Source: Methanobacteriota archaeon | GTDB lineage: Archaea; Thermoplasmatota; Poseidoniia; Poseidoniales; Poseidoniaceae | NCBI GenBank assembly: GCA_004195635.1 | Contig: PSPT01000004.1 | Coordinates: forward strand, 1-64,000 | Direction of reading: 5' to 3' | DNA: 64,000 nucleotides | Shown here: piece by piece, positions 51,429-59,681 of the stretch | How the letters are laid out: the number at the start of each line of letters is the position of its first letter | Numbering within the stretch: position 1 is the first letter of the stretch | Made by a program: the position numbers and the translations under genes | The notes under the pieces: generated by a model | The model's input: only the letters and a program-made list of their open reading frames with translations | Databases searched by the model: none | What the model was told of the DNA's origin: nothing

Positions 51429-52391
51429 TTACCTATTTGCTAAGCCCCAACGTAATGCAAGATTTTCAGCCAAACTACGATAATCATTTCCACCATGACT
51501 TTCTGGTGCATGTAAGTGAATAGGAATGCCGTGGCTTGGGGCTTCTGCAATACGGATATTTCTCCTAATTGGGGGCTCAATTACCAAACCAGCAAAGGTT
51601 TCCTTCAATTGACCTGCAACTTGACCATTAAGTAGGGTTGGGGCATGCATTGTCATTAGAATAGCATCAACACCTAAGCGCGGATTGAGGCGGGTTCTGA
51701 TTTCTCGGATTGTCCCTGCTAACAAAGCAACTCCCTCTAAAGCAAAATATTCGGTTTGAACTGGGATAATTACTGCATCGGCCGCACATAGGGCATTTAT
51801 TGTCACAATTCCAAGACTTGGCGGAGTGTCAATTAGTACAATGTCATAATGCGGTAATAGTGCTTCCAATCCTTCTGTAAGGCGACGTTCTCGCCCTAAT
51901 TCGCTCATTAATTCTTGCTCGAGCCCTACCAATGTCCGGCCTCCCACTACCAAATGCAAACCATCAATATTTGTTGCATATCGGCATGAGCCGGCTAATT
52001 CGGGATTGAGCATGAGGTTACGGGAAGTAAATTCTACCTTTGATTTATCTATTCCCAAACCAGTTGCACAATTTCCTTGGGCATCACAGTCAACTACCAA
52101 TACTCGAAGGCCAAGGGTAGCCAAATGTGCTGCTACATTGATGACAGTAGTTGTTTTTCCAACTCCGCCTTTTTGATTAATACAAACAACAACTCTAGCC
52201 AAACCAGGTCTGGTAGGGGGTGCAGGGGGTAATTTCATTACATTACGTGGCCTAGATATCGAAATTTCCTCCGCCGCAGAAGGCGCTTGCCTTACATCGG
52301 AAAATGAAGGTTCAATGACTTCAATTTCATCTTCCGAGACTTCAATTATTTGCCCAATAGCCTGCGCAACCTCTTCATCATTCACGTACAT
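51429..52391 (-). CDS. parA: ParA/Soj-family ATPase (second copy)
   Basis: A canonical ParA ATPase of 320 residues. The P-loop is KGGVGKT at 74-80, Walker A' is VVDCDAQGNCATGLG, and Walker B is IVLIDTPPSLGIVTINAL. The switch region VQTEYFALEGVALL and the nonspecific DNA-binding end (RRNIRIAEAPSHGIPI) follow. An acidic N-terminal extension of about 60 residues precedes the ATPase core and could be a partner-binding region. The gene is third of four on the minus strand: a two-TM protein, a SAP-TM protein, ParA, and the LGRGL protein. ATP-dependent dimerisation on the nucleoid and partner-stimulated release are known for the family; the cargo here is unknown. Confidence 0.92.
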   Translation of the reverse strand: MYVNDEEVAQAIGQIIEVSEDEIEVIEPSFSDVRQAPSAAEEISISRPRNVMKLPPAPPTRPGLARVVVCINQKGGVGKTTTVINVAAHLATLGLRVLVVDCDAQGNCATGLGIDKSKVEFTSRNLMLNPELAGSCRYATNIDGLHLVVGGRTLVGLEQELMSELGRERRLTEGLEALLPHYDIVLIDTPPSLGIVTINALCAADAVIIPVQTEYFALEGVALLAGTIREIRTRLNPRLGVDAILMTMHAPTLLNGQVAGQLKETFAGLVIEPPIRRNIRIAEAPSHGIPIHLHAPESHGGNDYRSLAENLALRWGLANR

Positions 52392-52463
52392 CCCGAATTC
52401 GGTGGGATAACCGCCCCTTTTGATAATGACGCTAATTGAATGGGAAAAATAGCCTTTTCTTTA

Positions 52464-54719
52464 CTAAACTGACTTTACCAAAGACCAACCCACAACTCGC
52501 CCGTCTGATAAATCGGCTGCCAAATTGAAATTATTTGACCATTGGCCTTCATCCCATGAACGACTCAAGTCAACAGTTGCTGCCGACGCCCCGTCTTCAA
52601 GATTTAACCAGTCGCTAATTCCATCCAGCCCTGTACTTGTACTTGCTACAATATGGCGATACATTACTTCTGAATGAAGTCCAGAAGAAGTGCCCAAATA
52701 TGAGCCACCAGTACTTAGTTCGGAATATCTATTACTATCTAATAATCGATTTTCCATTGCCGAAAGAGAAAGAGTCTGTGGCAATGAGGAACGGTCATGA
52801 TTAGGTCCATCTTCAATCACTCCAGAATTTAGAAAAGTACAATTCTCCGATGATGGTGAACCCGAAACAGTCAACTCAACCCAACCCGAGGTGCCACCAT
52901 TATCAACCCAAGAGAGATTCCAAGTAGTATCTTGGGAATTAGTTCGATTGTCAATTGCTCGCCAAACATATCCGTCATCGGACATTGCTGCCTTTGCTCC
53001 TGAAGCACCATCCAAGTATGGGATACATGCAACAGCATCTTCAAGTGGATGAGATCGTGAAGTTGAATTATCAGCAATATGTTGTTCACCATCTTGCCAA
53101 TCAGTCAGTTCAGAATCAAGAGGTCTTACTTGTGATGAGCGAACGCGATTATCATAATCGCGTCCAAAAACAACTGGGGATTCGCCCCGTTGTAATTCCT
53201 TTTTACTCATTGACATTCGCATCTCGAATGAACCTTCGGGCACCACCAAATCGTTAATTAATTGTGAAGTTGATGAACAATCATTTCTTTCCTGACTATC
53301 ACCAGATAACCTAATATCTACTTCTTGATATATAGCCCACGGTGAATCAGCATTAACCCAGATATTGATGTATGCATGGCCGAGGCAAAGCGATTTAACA
53401 TCCTCATTGACCATTAGAATCCGCCATGTTAGTTCGCCCAATACCTCTTCGGTTCCAAGTACTGACCAAGACCAACCCATTCTGCTACCAGTTGATGATT
53501 CTTGAATTAACTGATCACCAATTAATTCCTTTAACTCCACAGGTGATACCGCCATGCCAATTGCTGATTGAATATCCTCTACCGAAGAAAAAATCCCCGA
53601 AACGCCAAAGGATGTTGCGGTTCCTTCGATGGCCCCACTTTCATGAGTTAATGAATAATCTACTTGCGAACGCAATACATCCTGATCCCTTATTTCTGTC
53701 CAAGTAGTAGAACCCACATCAAGGCTATTGCCAAATGAAGAGGCCCCGATATCGCTACATTTTGATTGGTCAATGACGCTTTTTAAATGCCTTGTTATTG
53801 TAACATCTTCAAATGTGTATTGATGCTGCTTTTCAACAGTTAACCACTCGAAACCATAACTACCGCTTTGGCGAATTGCACCTGATAAATAATTGCTCGA
53901 TTGGTCAAATAATTCTGACTCACCACCCTTGGTAACACCAACATTTCCCAAACCACCATATTCAATTTTTATCTTGCAAATATCATCTTCGGTATCCATT
54001 TTCTCAACAATTGCCTCAATAAATTCACCTTCAGCACTTATAATTCCATCTGAAATAGAATAACGCATTTCATCACCATAGCGAATTGTGTCAGGAGTAA
54101 AGGGGTCTATACTTCCCGTATAATACCAATAACCTACACCACCAACTAAAATGATTAGTGCTAATATCAATGCCGTTTTTGGCTTTGTGCCCTTTTTTGG
54201 CATTACCTTTCGCTTACTGCCAGGAATTGGGGTGAGGGCGGATTGGTCTTCTTCTTCTAATGTAGAAGTGGTGGAAGAAGGAAGTCCATCATGAATTATT
54301 TTGCTAGATTTCGTAGATTCTTCTTGGCTGTCCTCAATAACTTCAGCATCAATAACTTCAGCATCAATTATCTCTGCTTCAACTATTGAGGTATGGTCGT
54401 TTGAAATAATCGGCTCATCATCCATAGCACCAACAACTTCTGCATCAAATATCTCAGCTTCAACTACTGAGGGCTGATCAATTGGAGTAATTGGCTCATC
54501 ATCATCTGAATTAAGATAAAAAGCCTCATCATCGTCCAAAATTTCATTATTTACTTCTATTGATTCTTCAAATACGATTCCTAAGTCCTCGGGGTCAACA
54601 TCTGCTTCTAGAAGGCGCCCAATCAGTACGGACTTTTTCCCTGAAACAGAAAGACCATTCTGGCGACAGAGGTTGCGTAGTTCGGCCGCTTTGAGAGGCG
54701 ATGTGAGTTCGTCAGACAT
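52464..54719 (-). CDS. SAP-domain transmembrane protein
   Basis: A 751-residue single-pass protein with an unusual layout. Residues ~5-39 form a SAP domain (TSPLKAAELRNLCRQNG, SGKKSVLIGRLLEAD), a small helix-extension-helix that binds AT-rich DNA. An acidic low-complexity linker with repeats of DAEVIDAEV and EPII follows, then a basic patch (GSKRKVMPKKGTKPK) and a TM at ~183-200 (LILALIILVGGVGYWYY). A large extracellular domain of about 540 residues has beta-type sequence (MRYSISDGIISAEGEF). No signal peptide is present, so the SAP end faces the cytoplasm. ATG 54719 is chosen; an ATG eight codons upstream is less likely. It lies 72 bases upstream of parA. Confidence 0.75.
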   Translation of the reverse strand: MSDELTSPLKAAELRNLCRQNGLSVSGKKSVLIGRLLEADVDPEDLGIVFEESIEVNNEILDDDEAFYLNSDDDEPITPIDQPSVVEAEIFDAEVVGAMDDEPIISNDHTSIVEAEIIDAEVIDAEVIEDSQEESTKSSKIIHDGLPSSTTSTLEEEDQSALTPIPGSKRKVMPKKGTKPKTALILALIILVGGVGYWYYTGSIDPFTPDTIRYGDEMRYSISDGIISAEGEFIEAIVEKMDTEDDICKIKIEYGGLGNVGVTKGGESELFDQSSNYLSGAIRQSGSYGFEWLTVEKQHQYTFEDVTITRHLKSVIDQSKCSDIGASSFGNSLDVGSTTWTEIRDQDVLRSQVDYSLTHESGAIEGTATSFGVSGIFSSVEDIQSAIGMAVSPVELKELIGDQLIQESSTGSRMGWSWSVLGTEEVLGELTWRILMVNEDVKSLCLGHAYINIWVNADSPWAIYQEVDIRLSGDSQERNDCSSTSQLINDLVVPEGSFEMRMSMSKKELQRGESPVVFGRDYDNRVRSSQVRPLDSELTDWQDGEQHIADNSTSRSHPLEDAVACIPYLDGASGAKAAMSDDGYVWRAIDNRTNSQDTTWNLSWVDNGGTSGWVELTVSGSPSSENCTFLNSGVIEDGPNHDRSSLPQTLSLSAMENRLLDSNRYSELSTGGSYLGTSSGLHSEVMYRHIVASTSTGLDGISDWLNLEDGASAATVDLSRSWDEGQWSNNFNLAADLSDGRVVGWSLVKSV

Positions 54720-54818
54720 GGGTGGCAATGGAAGGGTCGGCATTCAACTGCTTTCAAGTATCACTGTCCCCGAGTAGGTATTAATGCTCTTTTGATAGGT
54801 ATGTTTTCCTAGCCAATA

Positions 54819-55925
54819 TCACTCTTGATATAGTATATATTGACCATCTGCTTCCAAATAATATGCTTGAGGTTGGAAAGTTCCATCCTCGTTTTGGATG
54901 AAGTAATACCCATCACCAGATGCTACATAATTCACTTGTGGAGCAGTTGGGGTTGGAGTTGGAGTGGGTGCTGCAGCCTCAACAGGAGGTGTTTCCTGGG
55001 CTGGTGCCGGTGGACCGGCGGGGCCTGAGTCGGCTGGACTGGGGGGGGCACCTGGGCCAGACACAAGTTTTTGCTTTCTTGCAGCATCCATAACTTGTTT
55101 TTCAGTAGAAGGTGATTTCTTTGGACTACTCAATTCTTTTAATCTATTTCCTCTTTTTTGTGCACCAAAGAATCCAAATATAGACCAGCCAAGTGATAAT
55201 ACTGCAAAGATACCCAAAGGTACTCGTAACATATACGCATGAATTGCCACCTCTAAACTCTCTTGCCTTTCAGTGCTACCTTCAAGATATTCCACAATTA
55301 GGCAGTGTGGGCCAGTTGGATTTGACTCCAATTCAATAGTATGTTTTGATCCAGGTGCAGCATTTTCAAGAAGAAAATAGCCCATGGAACCTTCGTCTCT
55401 CATTGCACTAATTGTGGAAACAACATTGGAGTCATCACAATCATTAGGAACTAAAAACACTTCAATATCTCCGCCATGTTCATCCATCACCCAAATATCT
55501 ACATCTACATCAATAGTCATTCCCGGCACACCATATATTGCGAGGGGAGCCTCAACCGTTCCTAAACTGGAAAGTGAATCGCTTTGTAAATTACCATCAT
55601 CCCAAATACCAGGGGTTGAAAGTGGAAATAGTGAAAAAGCAAAGAGAATAGCACCTACGCCAAGGAATAAATAAACGTTCCAGCGGGCCTTCTTTACAGA
55701 TTCACGAAGTTCTTCAACCTCTTGCCGACGTGTTTTTTTTACCGCCTTTACATCATCAAGGCCAGCGGATGCCGAAAAAGTTCCAGTGGGGCCCGCTGTT
55801 GGGCCAGGTGACGACTCGGGTGGGCCAGTTGCCGGGCCAATGGAATCGGATGGGTGGGGTTCGGCAAGAGAATCTGCAGGATGGGTTACTTCCGTTTCCG
55901 CAGGAGGTGAGGCTGGCGGCTGCAT
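54819..55925 (-). CDS. two-TM membrane protein with Pro-rich cytoplasmic tails
   Basis: A 368-residue protein with a Pro/Ser-rich N-terminus, a basic coiled segment (KKTRRQEVEELRESVKKA) and a TM (VYLFLGVGAILFAFSLFPL). An ectodomain of ~110 residues has beta strands and two cysteines. A second TM (VPLGIFAVLSLGWSIFGFF) is followed by a basic, then Pro/Ala-rich tail ending in a small aromatic module (DGYYFIQNEDGTFQPQAYY). The aromatic end resembles the kind of terminal module seen in the 17.2 kb surface protein. ATG 55925 is used; a TTG 13 codons upstream is an alternative. It is the first of the four minus-strand genes leading to parA. Function unknown. Confidence 0.65.
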   Translation of the reverse strand: MQPPASPPAETEVTHPADSLAEPHPSDSIGPATGPPESSPGPTAGPTGTFSASAGLDDVKAVKKTRRQEVEELRESVKKARWNVYLFLGVGAILFAFSLFPLSTPGIWDDGNLQSDSLSSLGTVEAPLAIYGVPGMTIDVDVDIWVMDEHGGDIEVFLVPNDCDDSNVVSTISAMRDEGSMGYFLLENAAPGSKHTIELESNPTGPHCLIVEYLEGSTERQESLEVAIHAYMLRVPLGIFAVLSLGWSIFGFFGAQKRGNRLKELSSPKKSPSTEKQVMDAARKQKLVSGPGAPPSPADSGPAGPPAPAQETPPVEAAAPTPTPTPTAPQVNYVASGDGYYFIQNEDGTFQPQAYYLEADGQYILYQE

Positions 55926-56108
55926 GGACCTGCGATTACGGACCACACTATCAAATCCACCCAAGAAAATGAAGTGATATTATTGAGGTTCCTTGAGTAT
56001 TTGAGATAGGAAGAAAAGTTGTTCTGATAGCATTGATGGCCGAAAAACAGGAGATTTCTGTTAGGGAATAACTCAAAAAGGTTGAACGAACGGAACAATT
56101 TGAGAGAT

Positions 56109-57329
56109 ATGCGTCTTGCCATCTTATCCCGCGGACCGCGTTTGTATTCAACTCGGCGTTTGGTAGAGGAGGCGCTAAAGTGCAACATTGATGTAAATGT
56201 CCTCGACCCATTACAATTTAGCCTAAGTATTGGCACTGAAAATGTTGAGATTCTTCACAAGGGCGAACCAATTAGAATTGATGCTATAATTCCGCGTATT
56301 GGCCATTCAATTACTCGGCATGGAGTTGCCTTACTGAATCAGTTTGAACAAATAGGCATTTATGCCGCTAATAGCGGAGATGGAATCCGTCTTTCACGAG
56401 ATAAATTACTCGCTAGTCAAATTCTAGCAAAAAATGGCATTAAAATTCCAACTACCGCATATGTCCGAGATATTCGCGATGTTGAGGCTGCAATTCAACG
56501 AGTTGGAGGATTGCCTTGCGTGATTAAAGTAAGTGAAGGAACTCAAGGACTAGGGGTTTTCCTGCGTCATACATTACGAGAGGCAAAGAACCTCGTAGAG
56601 GCATTATTACTTGGAGATAAAGCAGTACTCATCCAAGAATATATTGCCGAGAGCCATGGAAAAGACATCCGAGTATTAGTTGTCGGCGACAAGGTTGTTG
56701 CAGCAATGCGCCGTCGAGCGAGAGGGAGCGAATTCCGTTCCAATTATCATCTAAATGGTACCATAGAGGCCGTTACATTATCTCCTGAGGCAGAAACTAT
56801 TGCCCGTAGGGCAGCACGCGTACTCGGTTTAGGTATAGCCGGAGTAGACCTTTTGGAGGGCGAGGACGGACCTCTTGTTTTGGAAGTAAACTCATCCCCT
56901 GGCCTTGAAGGTATTGAAAAAGCAAGTAAAGTAAATGTTGCCGCTGCAATCATTGAATATGTTATGGATGATTGGGAGTTTTCTGATGTTAATCTTAGCC
57001 AATTGTTGCGTACTCAAGCCGGAAGTAGCGTACTCTCCATACATTTGCGAAACCATCCCAAATTAATCGGTAGAAATATTGAAGAATTATTTGCCGAGCA
57101 AATAAAAATGCCACTATTTGCTATTTCACGTGATAATGACTTGATTTGGAATCCAGACGGGACTCTCCAATTGCGCTATGATGATGTATTAATTTGTTAT
57201 GGGAAAACAGATATTTTACGAAACACCCTAAAGCGAGCAATTAAAATTGATTCAAATATTACCTCTCAATACATAAATTATCAGTCAAAAACAATTGATA
57301 ATTCAAGTGACATTATTTCTCAACAATAA
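56109..57329 (+). CDS. RimK-type ATP-grasp ligase fused to an RCK_C-like domain
   Basis: The first ~285 residues are a RimK/LysX-type ATP-grasp enzyme: LAILSRGPRLYSTRRL, IIPRIGHSITRHGVALL, the glycine-rich loop VSEGTQGLGVFL, QEYIAESHGKDIRVLVVGD and the Mg2+ site LVLEVNSSPGLEGIEKA. Such ligases add glutamate or other amino acids to proteins, cofactors or carrier proteins. The last ~110 residues form a separate domain whose order of strands (LSIHLRNHPKLIGRNIEEL, MPLFAISRDNDLIW, DDVLICYGKTDIL) matches the TrkA_C/RCK_C regulatory domain. That domain binds small ligands such as nucleotides in ion-channel regulators, so the enzyme may be allosterically regulated; this is inference. ATG 56109 gives the standard N-terminus. 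Confidence 0.85.
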   Translation: MRLAILSRGPRLYSTRRLVEEALKCNIDVNVLDPLQFSLSIGTENVEILHKGEPIRIDAIIPRIGHSITRHGVALLNQFEQIGIYAANSGDGIRLSRDKLLASQILAKNGIKIPTTAYVRDIRDVEAAIQRVGGLPCVIKVSEGTQGLGVFLRHTLREAKNLVEALLLGDKAVLIQEYIAESHGKDIRVLVVGDKVVAAMRRRARGSEFRSNYHLNGTIEAVTLSPEAETIARRAARVLGLGIAGVDLLEGEDGPLVLEVNSSPGLEGIEKASKVNVAAAIIEYVMDDWEFSDVNLSQLLRTQAGSSVLSIHLRNHPKLIGRNIEELFAEQIKMPLFAISRDNDLIWNPDGTLQLRYDDVLICYGKTDILRNTLKRAIKIDSNITSQYINYQSKTIDNSSDIISQQ

Positions 57330-57497
57330 TCAGGCTAATTTATCCATAGCGTGGCTGGCATAGTTCCAGTAATATTGGCAGTATTATTGAGAAAATATAT
57401 TGATTGAACGAGAGGGCGGATACTATTAGTTTGGCTGAGTTCTAATGCTATTTCGCCGCAAATAGATTATGCGAACTTCACTGTTATTGGGGGGGAA

Positions 57498-58613
57498 ATG
57501 CACGAAGGCTTGATATTGTGGAGGGATAGACTACCTTCGGGATGCACTCCGGCTTCGGCTGGAGGAGGGATATTCGTGGCTGGACCATATCAACATAATT
57601 TCTCGCAAAGGCGGGGTATTCAACAAAGGTTGAATCCAAATGTTGCTGGACCAGAATTACCACCTAGATTACAACGATTATCTCACATTTCTTGGAGTTC
57701 AACCTATCGTCAACAATTAAAGGCTGAAGGGAAATCCAATAATACCATAAAAACATATTTTTGTGGGTTAAAGAAATTCATAGAAACTCCATTGGAGGAT
57801 GAAGAAATCCTTACTGCATCTGCTTATGAGCAAATGCCGCTATCTACTTTGCACTCAAGAATTGAGCCTATAAATGGTAGAATTGACATTTGGCATCACT
57901 CCATTTCCCATTTGAAATCAAGAACTGTATTAGCAAGAATGGCTGCAGTTGCGCATTTGTTAAATTGGCTTGGGCTAAATATGCCCGATTGGATAATCCG
58001 CCCCCCCAAGGGAAAAACATTACCACGCACCCTCACTGCGCGTGAATTAGAATTGGTAATATCAGCATCAAAACAAAGTGAAAACCCAATTGCAGAGCCA
58101 ATCGTAATCCTCCTACTTGATACTGGAATGAGAGTAAGCGAATTGTGCGGACTGGACTTGCATGATATTGATTTAGCAGGAAAAAATGCTCGAGTTGTTG
58201 GCGGGAAGGGAAACAAAGATCGTTTGGTTCTGTTTACTCAAGATAGTGTTGAAGTAATCACATCTTGGTTGAAAATTCGAGAAGTTAGAGCCCATCCCGA
58301 TGAAGTTTCATTATTCGTTTCACGAAGAGGCAAAAGGCCTCACCCACGTTCTATCCAAAAAATGATGGTTAAATTATCACAAATCGCTGGATTGCCTGCA
58401 AGGAAACTCACCCCGCATGTACTTCGCCATAACTTTGCCACAGGATTATTGGAAAGAGGCGCTGACCTCGTTTCAATTCAGCGATTACTTGGGCATTCAA
58501 GTATTGCTACCACAAGAATGTATCTTGATATTACGGACCAAACATTGCGTGAAGTTTACAAGCGTGCTCAAGCATTAAGGGACACTATTGAAGAAGAAAG
58601 GGATGAAATATAA
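57498..58613 (+). CDS. xerA: tyrosine recombinase, XerA-like
   Basis: A XerC/D/A-type tyrosine recombinase of 371 residues. The catalytic set is complete: R212 (TGMRVSELC), K in GGKGNKDR, H307-x-x-R310 (HVLRHNFATG), H333 (LLGHSS) and the nucleophile Y342 in TRMYLDI. The SAM-like core-binding domain lies at ~65-175. An N-terminal extension of about 55 residues is not conserved. Archaeal XerA resolves chromosome dimers at a dif-like site. No mobile-element genes surround it, favouring a housekeeping role over an integrase. GGGGGG before ATG 57498 serves as a ribosome-binding site; a dif site cannot be identified from one sequence. Confidence 0.88.
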   Translation: MHEGLILWRDRLPSGCTPASAGGGIFVAGPYQHNFSQRRGIQQRLNPNVAGPELPPRLQRLSHISWSSTYRQQLKAEGKSNNTIKTYFCGLKKFIETPLEDEEILTASAYEQMPLSTLHSRIEPINGRIDIWHHSISHLKSRTVLARMAAVAHLLNWLGLNMPDWIIRPPKGKTLPRTLTARELELVISASKQSENPIAEPIVILLLDTGMRVSELCGLDLHDIDLAGKNARVVGGKGNKDRLVLFTQDSVEVITSWLKIREVRAHPDEVSLFVSRRGKRPHPRSIQKMMVKLSQIAGLPARKLTPHVLRHNFATGLLERGADLVSIQRLLGHSSIATTRMYLDITDQTLREVYKRAQALRDTIEEERDEI

Positions 58614-58619
58614 TTTCCC

Positions 58620-58826
58620 TTAGGACGCAGATCGCCTTTGACCAGGGTGTTTTTTATTGAGACGCTTGTTCAATTTTTCAGGCCCTTTCCATTTGCGACA
58701 AGGTGCAATAACATAGCCTCTATGGGTTGGTATCGGACAATATTTGCCCGAGCGGCAGCGGCTACAATTATCCAATTTAGGAGGGTCTACTTTTTTCCGT
58801 AGACGGCCATACTTGCGCCTTGGCAT
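58620..58826 (-). CDS. small basic zinc-finger-like protein
   Basis: A 68-residue, very basic protein (PRRKYGRLRKKV at the N-terminus, KLNKRLNKKHPGQRR at the C-terminus). Between these lie four cysteines in the order CSRCRSGKYC and, 13 residues on, C, likely one zinc site. It has the look of a small ribosome- or RNA-associated protein, but I cannot name it. It is convergent with xerA (6 bases apart). Confidence 0.6.
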   Translation of the reverse strand: MPRRKYGRLRKKVDPPKLDNCSRCRSGKYCPIPTHRGYVIAPCRKWKGPEKLNKRLNKKHPGQRRSAS

Positions 58827-58936
58827 GAACTCCCTTCGCCTAAAGAGTCATTCAACATAACGGTTGTATTTTCCATTAATTGCCAACTGTACAACAATTA
58901 GCAAAACTCGAAATGAAAAGTATTGAAAGAAATAAT

Positions 58937-59470
58937 TTACTTTCTAATTCGCTTTAACATATCTTTGAGAGAGAGGGTCTTGAGAATTCCACCCTTTGTT
59001 TTTAGATCATCGCTTGGTTTCTTTTTTGCCTTGGCCTTTGCAGCGGTTTTCTTTGCTACGGATTTTGCTTTGGTTGTTGCCTTTTTGCTTGTTACCTTGG
59101 CTTTTACAACGGTTTTCTTTGCCGCAGATTTGGCTTTGGCAGTTGCCTTTTTGCCTGTTACCTTGGCTTTTATAGCGGTTTTCTTTGCCGCAGATTTCGC
59201 TTTGGCAGTTGCCTTTTTGCCTGAAGATTTAGCCGCAGCAACCTTTTTCTTCGTCTTTTGGGTCGCCTTTGCCAAAACAAGTAATTTCTTTGCAGTTCCT
59301 AAACTTATTCCAGCTTTGCCTAAACCATCTTCACCTGCTTTATTAATCCCTGCAAGAGTCTTTATGTTTGAGGTAAGAAGTTTTGCTGCCGTTGCTCTTC
59401 CCACACCGGGAAGTTTCATCAATTTTGCAATTGCTTTCTCATTCGCCCCGCCAGATTTCTTAGCCGCCAT
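58937..59470 (-). CDS. HhH protein with H1-like Lys/Ala-rich tail
   Basis: A 177-residue protein. Residues 1-65 hold a helix-hairpin-helix-like domain (AKLMKLPGVGRATAAKLLT, then GLGKAGISLGTAKKLLVLA). The remainder is a histone-H1/HU-like tail made of Lys, Ala, Thr and Val, with a 22-residue unit (KKATAKAKSAAKKTAIKAK and variants) repeated three times. At DNA level this is a 66-base period over about 59040-59225. A short C-terminal end (TLSLKDMLKRIRK) follows. HhH plus an H1-type tail points to DNA compaction or repair/recombination support. ATG 59470 is chosen; upstream in-frame codons lack support. Poseidoniia are thought to use HU-like rather than histone chromatin, so this may be an additional nucleoid protein. 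Confidence 0.8.
   Translation of the reverse strand: MAAKKSGGANEKAIAKLMKLPGVGRATAAKLLTSNIKTLAGINKAGEDGLGKAGISLGTAKKLLVLAKATQKTKKKVAAAKSSGKKATAKAKSAAKKTAIKAKVTGKKATAKAKSAAKKTVVKAKVTSKKATTKAKSVAKKTAAKAKAKKKPSDDLKTKGGILKTLSLKDMLKRIRK
59040..59225. repeat. three tandem 66-bp units within the H1-like tail
   Basis: The string GGTTTTCTTTG recurs at 59045, 59111 and 59177, exactly 66 bases apart, within nearly identical units. The repeats are in frame and encode a 22-residue unit of the Lys/Ala tail. Copy number could vary between strains by slippage or unequal recombination. Confidence 0.8.
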
Positions 59471-59681
59471 ATCATCGCCTCTAGATGGTGAGGAGGGATG
59501 GTAATATGAATACTTAACCAACCGATTTACCCCGATTATGCAATATTCTGGCATTAATTATTGAATAATGTCAATAATAATTAGATTATCCCACTAAAAA
59601 TAATATGATACACTCATTGTATTATAATTATCACGCAACAACCCTTCATGATAAAATACAAACAACTAATCCAATTATTTA

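Noticed and set aside
57330..57497. Possible dif site for the recombinase (imperfect dyad around CCAGTAATATTGG)
   Set aside because: The dyad is imperfect and lacks two clear 11-base arms; archaeal dif sites need not be next to xerA.
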